Assembly: GCA_947179485.1 (NCBI GenBank)
Contig: OX359246.1
Span: forward strand, 55,779,632 to 55,843,631
Source of the DNA: Allacma fusca
Lineage: Eukaryota > Arthropoda > Collembola > Symphypleona > Sminthuridae
Reading direction: 5' to 3'
DNA length: 64,000 nucleotides
The notes beneath the pieces were generated by a model that did not search any database, was not told the DNA's origin, and was given only the letters and a program-made list of their open reading frames with translations. Below are positions 33,620 to 43,190 of this stretch, in pieces. The position numbers were made by a program, and so were the translations under genes. Within the stretch, counting starts at the first letter, position 1. Every line of letters begins with the position of its first letter.

Positions 33620-35750
33620 AACTGCTGAGAGGATAGCAAATTTTTTACTTCATCATGTAGTTTTAAAATTTGGACTTTTCAAAAATCTGATGAGCGACGC
33701 TGGATCAGAATTTCGAGCGGAAGTGACAAAGCAACTTTTAAGAAAACTGAAGATTAATCATACGACAGCAACTGCAATTAGGCATAATAGCGTGGGACAA
33801 ATTGAGAGAATGGTTCAGACCATAAGTACAATGCTCAGCCACTATGCACAAGAAGAACAAAGTATTTGGTGCATGTGCCTGCCTTATCTCATTCATGCCT
33901 ATAACACATCAAGACATGATGTGACGGGAGAGACCCCATTCTTTATGATGTTTAGGAGGGAACATATTGACGACATGGATATGATTATGTCATGTGAAAC
34001 GGTCAACTACGACTTAATAACAGCCGACGAAGCAAAATCCCGGCTCCAACAAGCAATAAAGAAGATAACACAAAGACAACAGTATAGTAAAGATTGGTAC
34101 GATCGGAAGAGAAGACAAGTACAATTTAAAATTGGAGATTCAGTACGAGTCTTCACACCAACCAGAGTGATCGGAAAATCAGAGCGATTCCTACACCCAT
34201 ACAGAGGTCCATTTAAAGTTATCGAAGTTTTATCAAAGGACAACTACATTATTCAGGATTACAAAAATCCAAAGAAAACACAAAAAGTACACGTAGAGCG
34301 ACTCAAGCCCTGCACACGCCGTGAGGACTTGGAAGAGGAGTTCAGATACGATCTGGATTCAGATTTAGTGGAAATTTTAACAAAAAGAAATTGGAACTTG
34401 GTGGAAAAAGAGCAAAGTGATTTTGTGCTAAAATCAATTTTAAAGACTACTATTCAACCTGAGAGTTCAGCTCAGCCTAAGCGGAAGAGACTTACTTTCA
34501 AAGAACCATTAGAAAGTGAGGAACAAAATCAGCATATAGTACAAAAAGATCCTATTTGTACTAATGCCGGAGCACAGCCTTTACCCCGAGGACCAATTTC
34601 CGGCGATTCACCACCTTCGCAAACAGATCAAACACCTGCAACAGGCACTTTTACTTCAACAGGAAATCAATCAACTTCTCGAGAGCGAGCTAAAGGACGT
34701 CAAGTGGGCACTAGCAAGTATCAAAGATATGCTCGTACTTGCAGTAACGAAAGACAATTAGATGCAGAGAAACAATCCCCCATATTACAACCCTCTAGTA
34801 CAAGAGTCACAACAGGCGAGAGCTCTAAACATAGAGTTGAGGAGAGCACTAGAGAACGCAGAAAGGCAACAGGTAGAACTCCAGAGACAACTTCAAGATC
34901 TTCGTCAGCAGGCCCAAAAGTTACGATCGGACCTGCAAACACTGAGAAACAAACGCTGAAAAATACTTATGACACCGCCACACGCCAACCCGCCACAACT
35001 ACCCAATCATTCGGAGGCCGAATTGAGAGCACAGATAGCCAGAGTGACAACGGAGAACGTGAGACTTTTTGCACAAGCCGAAGTGGTGAGGAGAGCCTTG
35101 CCAAGAATTCGGACAGAGATAGAGAATTTGAGACACGAATTACTGGCCCTCCAGGAGGAGATAGCGGAGGAGAACAGAGCTTTTCAACGCCGGAAGGAGC
35201 AGAGCAAACGTTGAATGTCAGACAAATCAAGTCACACATCACCCCCAACATCTCCAGAAGTCACAACGCCAGAGATAAAAGAGGCGGAGGCGACCCAAGC
35301 TCAACTCAAAAAACAGTTGGAGGAGACAGCAGAGAAACTGAGACAAGCCCAACACAATCAGAGAGTGTTGAAATTGAGAATACTAGAACTCCAGAGCAAG
35401 GGGCAAGAAAAGAAGTAGAAAGCTCTACAGAAGAGGAACCTAATGTCCAAAATAGCTCAACAAAAGTTTGCCAGGGAACGAATCAACCAAATCAAGGAGG
35501 AAATAACAACTTTCCAACGAATATTGGACATCCAAATTCAACAATTACTGATAACGTCAGAAATAGCTCAGGAGAGGACAAAGATACTCCTTCAGGAAGC
35601 TCTACAATACAAACCAATTCTCCACATCACACAGTACTCTCAGATACCGTCGACGAGAGTAATTGTGAAAAAGAGAAAGTAACTCAAAATAGATACCCCA
35701 CCCGCCGGAGGAAGTCACCTCAAAGATTTGGTTTTGAAACCGAGGTATGA
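33597..35750 (+). CDS. integrase core C-half, GPY/F domain and long tail
   Basis: 717 codons counted from a TTG; the real entry is by a +1 change of frame from pol near 33610-33620. SDAGSEF carries the second catalytic Asp and QIERMVQ the Glu of the D,D-35-E triad. FKIGDSVRVF..YRGPFKVIEV (about residues 180-210) is the GPY/F module. The tail from about residue 320 is Ser/Thr/Gln/Glu/Arg-rich and ends RYPTRRRKSPQRF, like many gypsy integrase ends. A chain of coiled-coil ORFs occupies frame 1 across the tail. The stop overlaps the next start as ATGA at 35747-35750. Confidence 0.88.
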   Translation: MLSLFQIKTAERIANFLLHHVVLKFGLFKNLMSDAGSEFRAEVTKQLLRKLKINHTTATAIRHNSVGQIERMVQTISTMLSHYAQEEQSIWCMCLPYLIHAYNTSRHDVTGETPFFMMFRREHIDDMDMIMSCETVNYDLITADEAKSRLQQAIKKITQRQQYSKDWYDRKRRQVQFKIGDSVRVFTPTRVIGKSERFLHPYRGPFKVIEVLSKDNYIIQDYKNPKKTQKVHVERLKPCTRREDLEEEFRYDLDSDLVEILTKRNWNLVEKEQSDFVLKSILKTTIQPESSAQPKRKRLTFKEPLESEEQNQHIVQKDPICTNAGAQPLPRGPISGDSPPSQTDQTPATGTFTSTGNQSTSRERAKGRQVGTSKYQRYARTCSNERQLDAEKQSPILQPSSTRVTTGESSKHRVEESTRERRKATGRTPETTSRSSSAGPKVTIGPANTEKQTLKNTYDTATRQPATTTQSFGGRIESTDSQSDNGERETFCTSRSGEESLAKNSDRDREFETRITGPPGGDSGGEQSFSTPEGAEQTLNVRQIKSHITPNISRSHNARDKRGGGDPSSTQKTVGGDSRETETSPTQSESVEIENTRTPEQGARKEVESSTEEEPNVQNSSTKVCQGTNQPNQGGNNNFPTNIGHPNSTITDNVRNSSGEDKDTPSGSSTIQTNSPHHTVLSDTVDESNCEKEKVTQNRYPTRRRKSPQRFGFETEV
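34564..34761 (+). CDS. coiled-coil small ORF 1 of 5 (overprinted)
   Basis: 65 codons, frame 1, inside the integrase-tail ORF (frame 3). The middle is strongly helical (LRKQIKHLQQALLLQQEI) with Leu/Ile at heptad spacing. Its TAG (34759-34761) is followed with no gap by the ATG of the next ORF. No homologue recognised. Confidence 0.6.
   Translation: MPEHSLYPEDQFPAIHHLRKQIKHLQQALLLQQEINQLLESELKDVKWALASIKDMLVLAVTKDN
34762..34959 (+). CDS. coiled-coil small ORF 2 of 5 (overprinted)
   Basis: 65 codons in the same frame as the first. After a Pro/Tyr-rich start, about 45 residues form an uninterrupted heptad pattern (LNIELRRALENAERQQVEL and onward). Ends with TGA at 34957-34959; the next ATG is 9 nt further, in frame. 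Confidence 0.65.
   Translation: MQRNNPPYYNPLVQESQQARALNIELRRALENAERQQVELQRQLQDLRQQAQKLRSDLQTLRNKR
34969..35214 (+). CDS. coiled-coil small ORF 3 of 5 (overprinted)
   Basis: 81 codons. An N-terminal Pro-rich start (MTPPHANPPQ) then a long charged helix (LRAQIARVTTENVRLF and ENLRHELLALQEEIAEEN). Its TGA (35212-35214) abuts the next ATG. Confidence 0.65.
   Translation: MTPPHANPPQLPNHSEAELRAQIARVTTENVRLFAQAEVVRRALPRIRTEIENLRHELLALQEEIAEENRAFQRRKEQSKR
35215..35418 (+). CDS. coiled-coil small ORF 4 of 5 (overprinted)
   Basis: 67 codons. A Ser/Thr/Pro start (MSDKSSHTSPPTSPE) then a helix with Leu heptads (LKKQLEETAEKLRQ, LKLRILELQ). Ends TAG 35416-35418; the next in-frame ATG follows 24 nt later. 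Confidence 0.62.
   Translation: MSDKSSHTSPPTSPEVTTPEIKEAEATQAQLKKQLEETAEKLRQAQHNQRVLKLRILELQSKGQEKK
35443..35682 (+). CDS. coiled-coil small ORF 5 of 5 (overprinted)
   Basis: 79 codons in frame 1. The helix-prone part is INQIKEEITTFQRILDIQIQ followed by a basic end (VIVKKRK). It closes the chain 65 nt before the ATGA junction of the integrase ORF and the 83-codon ORF. Confidence 0.58.
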   Translation: MSKIAQQKFARERINQIKEEITTFQRILDIQIQQLLITSEIAQERTKILLQEALQYKPILHITQYSQIPSTRVIVKKRK

Positions 35751-35998
35751 ACTTCTATTATCTGCACCATATTTTGAAGTGTTCAGATCCATATCAACTT
35801 CAGCCGCGGAAATATTCAGTGGGAGAAGTAATCAGACTTTCGACAACTCGTTATTACGACGGTTCCAGAAGGAAAAGAGTTAAGCATATTGGACCATTTT
35901 TTATTGACCAAATTTTTGCCGACAAGATATTCAAAGTTACCCGTCTAGATGGATCCAAACGGTCAGCAATCATCTACATATCAAACTGCAAGGAATGA
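35747..35998 (+). CDS. 83-residue ORF with a second GPY/F-like module
   Basis: It starts within ATGA, overlapping the integrase-tail stop, so termination-reinitiation is likely. YSVGEVIRLSTTRYYDG..RRKRVKHIGPFFIDQI..IFKVTRLD has the order of an integrase C-terminal GPY/F module (VG.VIRL, GPF, then a beta strand) and parallels IGDSVRVF..RGPFKVIEV in the ORF before it. It overlaps the start of the next ORF by 50 nt. Function unknown; a duplicated chromatin- or nucleic-acid-binding piece is a guess. Confidence 0.6.
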   Translation: MNFYYLHHILKCSDPYQLQPRKYSVGEVIRLSTTRYYDGSRRKRVKHIGPFFIDQIFADKIFKVTRLDGSKRSAIIYISNCKE

Positions 35999-38900
35999 GT
36001 CACATAATTTCTCAGAGGAGAATGATGACTTACGACGACCCTTATACTGGAAACAGTATGTCAGCACCACAGAAATTCCGCAACCAAAATCCAAACTTAT
36101 TCCCAATATGGACACCCATCGTTTGGAGGCAGTAACCAGTCTAGATGGAAGAATCGGAAATAGAATCATCATCAGAACGGAACAAAAGAATGAAGTCATT
36201 TGTCATTCATTTTTTATCGGAGCACTACAGAAAACTGGTGCCATTTCTAACTACGACTACAGAGTTTTGAAAAGAGACCCTTATTATTGCGGCTCCATAA
36301 ATTTTGCGGAAGAGGAGAAAGAAATTCGGGAAGGAAAGAGAGTCCCGGATGATATGGTATTTCTATTCAAAGACCAACCTTTTGAGCCCACAAAGATAAA
36401 CGAAGTGGCAATACCAGCCAGCATTAGAAATCGTCAACCTGAAGACCCATGGAAAATTGTTCCCTTCAAAGGAGAAAAGGAAGTGTCAACAATTATGCCA
36501 CCTTGTACCGATTTTTTAAGGACTCCATGGGCGACGTCACAAGAATTGGAAGACGAAAGACGACCCTACACTGTGGACTCAGCTAAAAGAATTTTTACGG
36601 CCGACCCAGCGTGTAAACTTACGAAGAAAAGATTACACGGAGTAAGTGACTGGGGACCGGAAGACAAACCTGCTAAATTACCAGCCACTGTCACATCTGA
36701 CAAGCTTGACAAAGAACCAGATTTCAAGTTTGTACAGCCTGTGGCAGTAGGGAGAGGAGCAAGGAGAGAGATGAGGAAAGATAATCGCCATGAAGATCGA
36801 GAACCTGGCAGTTCTAGATACAGTTCCAGAGACCGCCAAAATTCTAAAGAGGAACGATCTAGAAAAACGGAAGAAGTTTCATCCCATACACCCAAAAGGA
36901 TGAGATCGAGAGAAAGTACGCCACCCAGAATAGAAACTGTCACAAGTAGCAGTAGACATAGAGACACTTACTATTATCAAAGACGAAGGTCACCTGCAAG
37001 ACATTATGAACGCAGCGGCCACAGGTCAAATGAGGATGATAAAAGACGCAGCCGAAATTCACCTGTCAGGAGTAGAAGTACGGAAAGACAATCCATACTT
37101 ACTCCACCCATTGACACAGCCAAGGCCAGCTATAACGCTGTAACTTTTCACACCCAAAAAATCCTAAAGAGGCCCATCACACCTCCACGAAGCGAGAGGC
37201 CGTGCAGCCCTAAGGACTCCAACCGTGGGGACGAAAAACCCCTACCACAAAGAGAGGCCAAGGCTGAACAACAGAGGCGAGGCGAACAACCTTTCACATC
37301 TACCCCAACCACCCCAACAAAGCATAGCACTATAGGACCCAACACAGCACGTGTGGAGCCAACTATACAATCCACACCTCAAACACCAATACAGCCAGCC
37401 ATGGAAGTTAACGTTGTGCAGATAGAAGATGCCAAAGGAAAAAAGGCTACTTCTCTGGATATAATATTAACAACTCCGAAAAATCGGAAAGAATCACAAC
37501 CACCTCAGGCGATAGTACATCAGCCAGTCTCACCAGAAGTCACGATCATTGAAAATGAGTCACCTCAACAATCAACAACACAAAGCCCAGGGTCCACTAC
37601 AGATACATCAGCAGTCAGCTCAGAAGCAGAAGTTGAAATTGTGAAGCAGATTAGCTACATCAAATGTTCACATGCCAAATGCAAGAGGAACCAACATATC
37701 CCCATGAATTTGACAGATCCTCAACCTAAGAATGGTGAATGCGAGCACCACATGAAAAAGCGCATAAAGACCGAAAAATTAGCTAGAAAGAAAACCGAGG
37801 GACTTAAGACCGAGGCAGAAATGGAAATAATTTTACCAACACTAGACCCACTACAGCGAGCAATCCATATTTTGGATATGGATTCAAAGCGACAATCTCA
37901 CTACGACGAAATTGTTCGCAATTTACAACGAGACAGTTTATCCATTTTATTTGCAACCCACAACGGAAAAGACCCAGCCATTTTCAAAGAAATGCGAGAC
38001 TATGCACAAGAACAATTGCATAAGATACGTATTGATTGGAGAGCATGGAGGATTAAACATAATTTTCCAGCCGTATGTACTCTACTGGGAATTAACCCCG
38101 ACTCAAGGAAATTCCCCGATATGCCTATGGAAGCAAACCAACCCCCGGAAATGACAACACCAGAGACATCGCAAGGATTATATCAACGTACGGGAGCGAC
38201 TAGAACCGAAGTCCAACCACCCACAGGGGAGAAGGAGCTACTCACCCTGAATAGCAGCGTCAACATAACTCAAGTATTTAAAACCCAAACCGAACTGGAG
38301 AGAGCTATCACTCCACTTTTAACTGACGAGATAGCAACAGAATTGGAAAAATACTTGGAACCAACTCAATTACACCAACAAATTGAATCTTCATCTTTAT
38401 CGGATTTTGCAACACCACCTCATGACATTTCCTTAAGTATGGATACGGAAGAGTTACCAATAACTCCCAGCCCACCACGGGATGATCACTCTCCACCCGG
38501 AGGAGGAGGAGGACGCGGAGGACCGATTCCAGCCATAGGACATAACTTTTTTACATTTATGTTACTCATGGGAGTAGTAACAATGGGATTAGGAATGACA
38601 CCAACTACACGTCTGCCAGGACCCGTCACCACCAACAATTATTTACACGGACGGGAAGGATTTAATCGTCTACTGAAATCGTTCAATGAGACCGCCAAAC
38701 ATGACGATTTCACATGCAACAGTATGGAACGACACCGCAGACTTCATACAAGGGATAGTGAACCGCCACCTCACAATTTTGGAGAAAATGTGAGACCTTT
38801 CTTTTCCAATTGGATTCAAAGATTCAAAGAATCCGATACAGCGAAAGGATGCGCCACAATGGCAGCCATAGCCTTAACTTGGATTATCATGACAATGAGT

Positions 38901-41900
38901 TATGTTTTACAATACTGGAAGCCAACATGCGGACAAAGAGCAGTTATTCCAGATGATTGGATTATGGTTAAATACGAACTTGAAGACGGAAGACCAATGT
39001 GGATTACACTTCCTATTGACACAGCCAGTGTGATGGAACTGGAAAATAACCTTAATATCCAAGTTCCAATCACAACCACCACAACAACTACATCATCACC
39101 CTACGTGCGGAAAACCATTTCGGTCAGAGCAAAAAGACAGGCTGAATGGTTAACAAACTCATCCATTTCTCAACTATGGAATAAAGCTATTTATGTACAA
39201 GGAGAAAATCACAAAGAAAATCAACCCCAAGAAGTTGACACACCCAGTGGAATTTTGATGTTTTCAAGAGTCATGCGTGACGGATGGAAACTTTCACCTC
39301 ATAAACTATTCCAGTTATTTGACATACTACAACAATACACTCTACCTGGTATTTTTACTAAGAACAAGGTGGAGACCTTAGAAAAAGCAGTCGATAAAGG
39401 TATCAATGAACACCTAGGATCAAGCTTAAAGATTATACTAGGATACCAACCACACAATAATAGGACCAAAAGAAGTATTATCCCGAGAGAGGATTTGTCA
39501 AAGATCCAAAGACAAATCCAAGATGACCCTCATAGCCTAACCACGGGAGAAGATTTCACACATCCTGATAGGGAAATTTTGGACGGAGAATTAGTTTTCT
39601 TCAACACCGCTATTACCATCCATGAGGCAAATATGACAGTTGCAATTTTACTACCCATGATTTACAAGGGAGTAAATCACATCGAAGCAGGTACATTCAA
39701 TAAATGGGAAACTGATGCACAAGTAACAGCATTCAATCAACGCAGACTTTTTCGTCGAACTACCATCGTTGAGGGCAACGAGCTTCCCAGAGGGGAGGAG
39801 GAGACACATCTACGACGAAAAAGAGAAGCTTTCCTTGGACCAGACAACTCATGGACACCCATTGAGTACAACCACAAATTCATCAGAAGACAACTAGAAT
39901 TACTGAGAGCCATGGAAAAAGAGAGCGGCGAATCATCAGCAGCACCCAGAAACACAGGCATACTACAAGGCTTTATAAGATTCATCTTTAGAACCTTAAT
40001 GTACATAGGTACAGCGTTCGCAATAGATGAAACAAAAAATCCACCAGGAATTCTGAAAGAAACTCCACCAAACACTGATGTCGAAGCCACCCAGGAGGAA
40101 AGAGAGCTGAACACACCTACGCCATCAGCACCTCCAGAAGAGGAACGACCATCATCGCCAGTCTTGACACAAGTAAATCAACCTAAACCAAAGAAAGAGA
40201 AAGCAAAAGCAAGAAAGAAAGCCAGACGACCATCCTTCATAAACTTAGACTGTCCAAGTTTAGAGGTTATGAAAAAGGGAGAAGAAATGTTCGGATTCCT
40301 TGCCAGAGTAAACAGAGAGGCAGGATGGGATCCACCATTAACACCCGAAATGCTATGTGGAAATCCAACAGAATGCACCTCAGGAACACTTCCAGACGAG
40401 GAGAAAGAACAATCAGAAAGCGAAATAGAGGAGGAACAACTAAGGAAAGACATAGAGAAAGCTATGAAAGCATCTGAGGAAGAGAGAGAAGTTCGAGAAC
40501 AAGAAAGACTAGTCGAACTACAAAGGGACACCATCAGAAGATTCCAAAGGGGATACGATTTCGAGACTAGATCCAATTCTCGAAACGCTACCCCACCTGA
40601 AGAAAGGGATCTTACTATAACACGGATTGACATTTCGCATCCACAATACATCCGAAGTGGAAGCGAGCTTATTGTACTACATCGACCAGACTCAGTTACA
40701 CAAGCTACAGTCTTTCAAAACGTCGAATCACCATTCGCAATAGGGAGAGCCGAACGAAGTGCACAAAATGAAATAGGACTTTCACCAGAGCAAAGACGAC
40801 AATGCTTTCGTGAACGAAGTCCAGCAGAAGGAGCGCAGAGACACCTAAGAAATATGATGAGAGACCATTCACCAAATTGGAGGAATGAAAGCAGACCATA
40901 TTGGAGCGAAAAACCACAATGCAGAGTATGTAAAGGACACGGAGTATTGCCAATGATGGACAAATGCAAAAATTGTCAAGATATACCAAGCAGAGACCCA
41001 AGACAGTTTCCATGCATACGTAAACCAGACAATGATGGAATGAGAGCAAATAGCCTTTTCCAATGGACACATCGGATGCACATGGAAACCATAGAGGCCA
41101 GAATTGCAAGGAAAAAGGTGAAGGAAAACAAACATCCAAAATTCAAACTGGAACAACTACAAGAAATGTTAAAACAAGCACAGAACTTACCCCAAAGAGA
41201 GACTTTCTCTTATGAAGAAAACATGTTCGAGGCTGACACAGAAACTCGACAGGAAACTATCAGAGAAAGACGAATGTTAATACAGGAGGCAATGGATCAC
41301 CCTATGGAATTTCAAGCAGTAGCACCAGCAGAACGAGACCTTTCTATTATTTACCGACAAGCACGGAGACGAATATCTTTTACAGACTCAAGAATGGAGA
41401 CATTGGCCACTGACTTAACTATTCACCCAGGCGAAATGATAGCACAGTTATGGGACACTCTATACCGTTCCCTAAAAGCAAACGAAGGGACGACAATTCC
41501 AGAACAATTACTATGCCGAGAACATCACGGTACCTTTCAAGGATTAACCGGAACAGAAGTAAGGCGATTACCCATTCACATATGGAATGACATAGGATTA
41601 GAACCCAGTTGGGGAGAGCAAGCTCTATGGATGGAGACATTTATTCACCAAGGAACGCCTATAACCGGACGACCCGAGATAGGATTACAGATGTTAGCAG
41701 ATTTACCAGCGGACCAACTTTCTTTTGGAGAATTCCAACCCATGGCACAGCGCCTCATCACTCTATACAAGCAAAGAGCAGCTATAGAAAAATGGAAGGA
41801 ATGGACAGGAGAATCCATAAGATCAGAAGGGGAATCTTCACCCATAGCAGAAATTTTAGACGAGATAGAACAATGGGAAGAATGGATTTTTGATCTATAC

Positions 41901-42551
41901 AGTGCCACCATCAAAATCTACCCAGCTACACTTCACGTAGAAAATTCAGAAGGAATTTTGTTTTCAATCCGAAAACCACAGCATAAACTGTTCATAGAAT
42001 ATCTGAACGAGCTGAACATCATTTACTGTTGGCGACAAGAACGCTTCAGCAGGCTGACTTCAGCAGTTGCAGGCCTACACCAAAGTCGTACAACTCCAGC
42101 CAGAGTACGCGATCCACACGTCGATTACATACCAGGCACAACGCAACTATCATTAGTCAGGCAGACCATCCAACTAAACTTAGCAGAAACATGGAGTTCA
42201 ATTGTAATAGAGGTTCCAGCTAACCCTGACGACATACTCAGCACCTTATTTAACCTCAAGAGATTACCACAGTCCGAGATAATGATAAGAGATCCTGAAA
42301 ATCAATTATTAGAAGGACGAAGAGAAATTGACCCTATCACCCCAACGCAATTTTATATTTCACAACTAGCCCTATGGAATGACGAAGAATTCAACAGATT
42401 CGTAGAGGAAATGAATCTGAAAAGAAAGTACAACATAAAATCGGGATTGGGAACATCAGAACCTAGACTCATCATCATCAGTTTCAGGAAGTTACCTCAG
42501 AAAAAGGGTGACACATCTTCCCTGACAAAAGATCCACCTGTCAGGCAATAA
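35949..42551 (+). CDS. 2200-residue accessory ORF with RS region, membrane segments and furin-like sites
   Basis: Not recognised as a known family. In order: about residues 1-230 apparently folded; 280-382 an Arg/Ser-rich region (RSRSTERQ type); 570-605 a Cys/His cluster (CSHAKC, CEHH); 820-845 acidic and Pro-rich; hydrophobic segments near 864-884 (FFTFMLLMGVVTMGLGM), 967-990 (MAAIALTWIIMTMSYVL) and 1335-1358. Basic dibasic/furin-like sites VRAKR, NRTKR and LRRKR fall near 1060, 1172 and 1290, with N-glycosylation sequons between. Near 1657 CRVCKGHG plus CKNC is a CxxCxGxG zinc-type motif. The middle third could be an envelope-like glycoprotein fused to cytoplasmic parts; that is inference. 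It follows the 83-codon ORF with a 50-nt overlap. Confidence 0.7.
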   Translation: MDPNGQQSSTYQTARNESHNFSEENDDLRRPLYWKQYVSTTEIPQPKSKLIPNMDTHRLEAVTSLDGRIGNRIIIRTEQKNEVICHSFFIGALQKTGAISNYDYRVLKRDPYYCGSINFAEEEKEIREGKRVPDDMVFLFKDQPFEPTKINEVAIPASIRNRQPEDPWKIVPFKGEKEVSTIMPPCTDFLRTPWATSQELEDERRPYTVDSAKRIFTADPACKLTKKRLHGVSDWGPEDKPAKLPATVTSDKLDKEPDFKFVQPVAVGRGARREMRKDNRHEDREPGSSRYSSRDRQNSKEERSRKTEEVSSHTPKRMRSRESTPPRIETVTSSSRHRDTYYYQRRRSPARHYERSGHRSNEDDKRRSRNSPVRSRSTERQSILTPPIDTAKASYNAVTFHTQKILKRPITPPRSERPCSPKDSNRGDEKPLPQREAKAEQQRRGEQPFTSTPTTPTKHSTIGPNTARVEPTIQSTPQTPIQPAMEVNVVQIEDAKGKKATSLDIILTTPKNRKESQPPQAIVHQPVSPEVTIIENESPQQSTTQSPGSTTDTSAVSSEAEVEIVKQISYIKCSHAKCKRNQHIPMNLTDPQPKNGECEHHMKKRIKTEKLARKKTEGLKTEAEMEIILPTLDPLQRAIHILDMDSKRQSHYDEIVRNLQRDSLSILFATHNGKDPAIFKEMRDYAQEQLHKIRIDWRAWRIKHNFPAVCTLLGINPDSRKFPDMPMEANQPPEMTTPETSQGLYQRTGATRTEVQPPTGEKELLTLNSSVNITQVFKTQTELERAITPLLTDEIATELEKYLEPTQLHQQIESSSLSDFATPPHDISLSMDTEELPITPSPPRDDHSPPGGGGGRGGPIPAIGHNFFTFMLLMGVVTMGLGMTPTTRLPGPVTTNNYLHGREGFNRLLKSFNETAKHDDFTCNSMERHRRLHTRDSEPPPHNFGENVRPFFSNWIQRFKESDTAKGCATMAAIALTWIIMTMSYVLQYWKPTCGQRAVIPDDWIMVKYELEDGRPMWITLPIDTASVMELENNLNIQVPITTTTTTTSSPYVRKTISVRAKRQAEWLTNSSISQLWNKAIYVQGENHKENQPQEVDTPSGILMFSRVMRDGWKLSPHKLFQLFDILQQYTLPGIFTKNKVETLEKAVDKGINEHLGSSLKIILGYQPHNNRTKRSIIPREDLSKIQRQIQDDPHSLTTGEDFTHPDREILDGELVFFNTAITIHEANMTVAILLPMIYKGVNHIEAGTFNKWETDAQVTAFNQRRLFRRTTIVEGNELPRGEEETHLRRKREAFLGPDNSWTPIEYNHKFIRRQLELLRAMEKESGESSAAPRNTGILQGFIRFIFRTLMYIGTAFAIDETKNPPGILKETPPNTDVEATQEERELNTPTPSAPPEEERPSSPVLTQVNQPKPKKEKAKARKKARRPSFINLDCPSLEVMKKGEEMFGFLARVNREAGWDPPLTPEMLCGNPTECTSGTLPDEEKEQSESEIEEEQLRKDIEKAMKASEEEREVREQERLVELQRDTIRRFQRGYDFETRSNSRNATPPEERDLTITRIDISHPQYIRSGSELIVLHRPDSVTQATVFQNVESPFAIGRAERSAQNEIGLSPEQRRQCFRERSPAEGAQRHLRNMMRDHSPNWRNESRPYWSEKPQCRVCKGHGVLPMMDKCKNCQDIPSRDPRQFPCIRKPDNDGMRANSLFQWTHRMHMETIEARIARKKVKENKHPKFKLEQLQEMLKQAQNLPQRETFSYEENMFEADTETRQETIRERRMLIQEAMDHPMEFQAVAPAERDLSIIYRQARRRISFTDSRMETLATDLTIHPGEMIAQLWDTLYRSLKANEGTTIPEQLLCREHHGTFQGLTGTEVRRLPIHIWNDIGLEPSWGEQALWMETFIHQGTPITGRPEIGLQMLADLPADQLSFGEFQPMAQRLITLYKQRAAIEKWKEWTGESIRSEGESSPIAEILDEIEQWEEWIFDLYSATIKIYPATLHVENSEGILFSIRKPQHKLFIEYLNELNIIYCWRQERFSRLTSAVAGLHQSRTTPARVRDPHVDYIPGTTQLSLVRQTIQLNLAETWSSIVIEVPANPDDILSTLFNLKRLPQSEIMIRDPENQLLEGRREIDPITPTQFYISQLALWNDEEFNRFVEEMNLKRKYNIKSGLGTSEPRLIIISFRKLPQKKGDTSSLTKDPPVRQ

Positions 42552-43190
42552 AAATCCATACATCAACAGAAATTACGGTCAGACTATTTAATACAATCTT
42601 AGTAGTCAAAGTAGGAGAGAGAGAAAGAGCAGAGTAGGTTAGAAGTAGGATAACGAACCTTTACGGGGAGCTCTATGAAGGAATGCAAATTCCAGAGAGC
42701 AAAAATTTCGCGTCAGCATTTTATAACAATAGAATGCAGATCACGAAACCAAAACAACTGACATTTACTCCTAATCAGCCATTGGGGATTCCGGAGGATT
42801 AGAGAGGAATGGCAGTATAACAGAACATAGGATAAGCATAAAATCAAATAAAAAGAAATACATAATAAGAAAACAATACAAAAAGAACAACGCTAACATA
42901 ATTTTGTTTATAGTTTACTTTTAGATTATCACCACCGGAAGAGTATGGAGATTAAATTCGGACCAACATCCCTTTATTAAGTAAATCTTGCAAAAGACTC
43001 GTAATTGTTTACATTCTCTACTGTTCTAAACAATCAAGACCATCCAGTATAAAAAGAAAGCTCCAGGATCAGACTGGACACAGTCAACTCACAACCAGTC
43101 CCTGGACCTCAAACACTAGAAGATCAAAATCTATTGTTGCAACTACCAATTGTCAGAAGCTCATAATCAAAGAAAACATAGATTTGAGTA
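42552..43190 (+). promoter_or_regulatory. gap with possible internal promoter for the last ORF
   Basis: A 640-bp AT-rich stretch with no long ORF. TATAAAAA at 43048-43055 is followed about 34 bases later by an initiator-like ACAGTCA (43080-43086), and the next start codon is at 43191. The spacing fits an arthropod core promoter; no experiment supports it. Confidence 0.4.
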
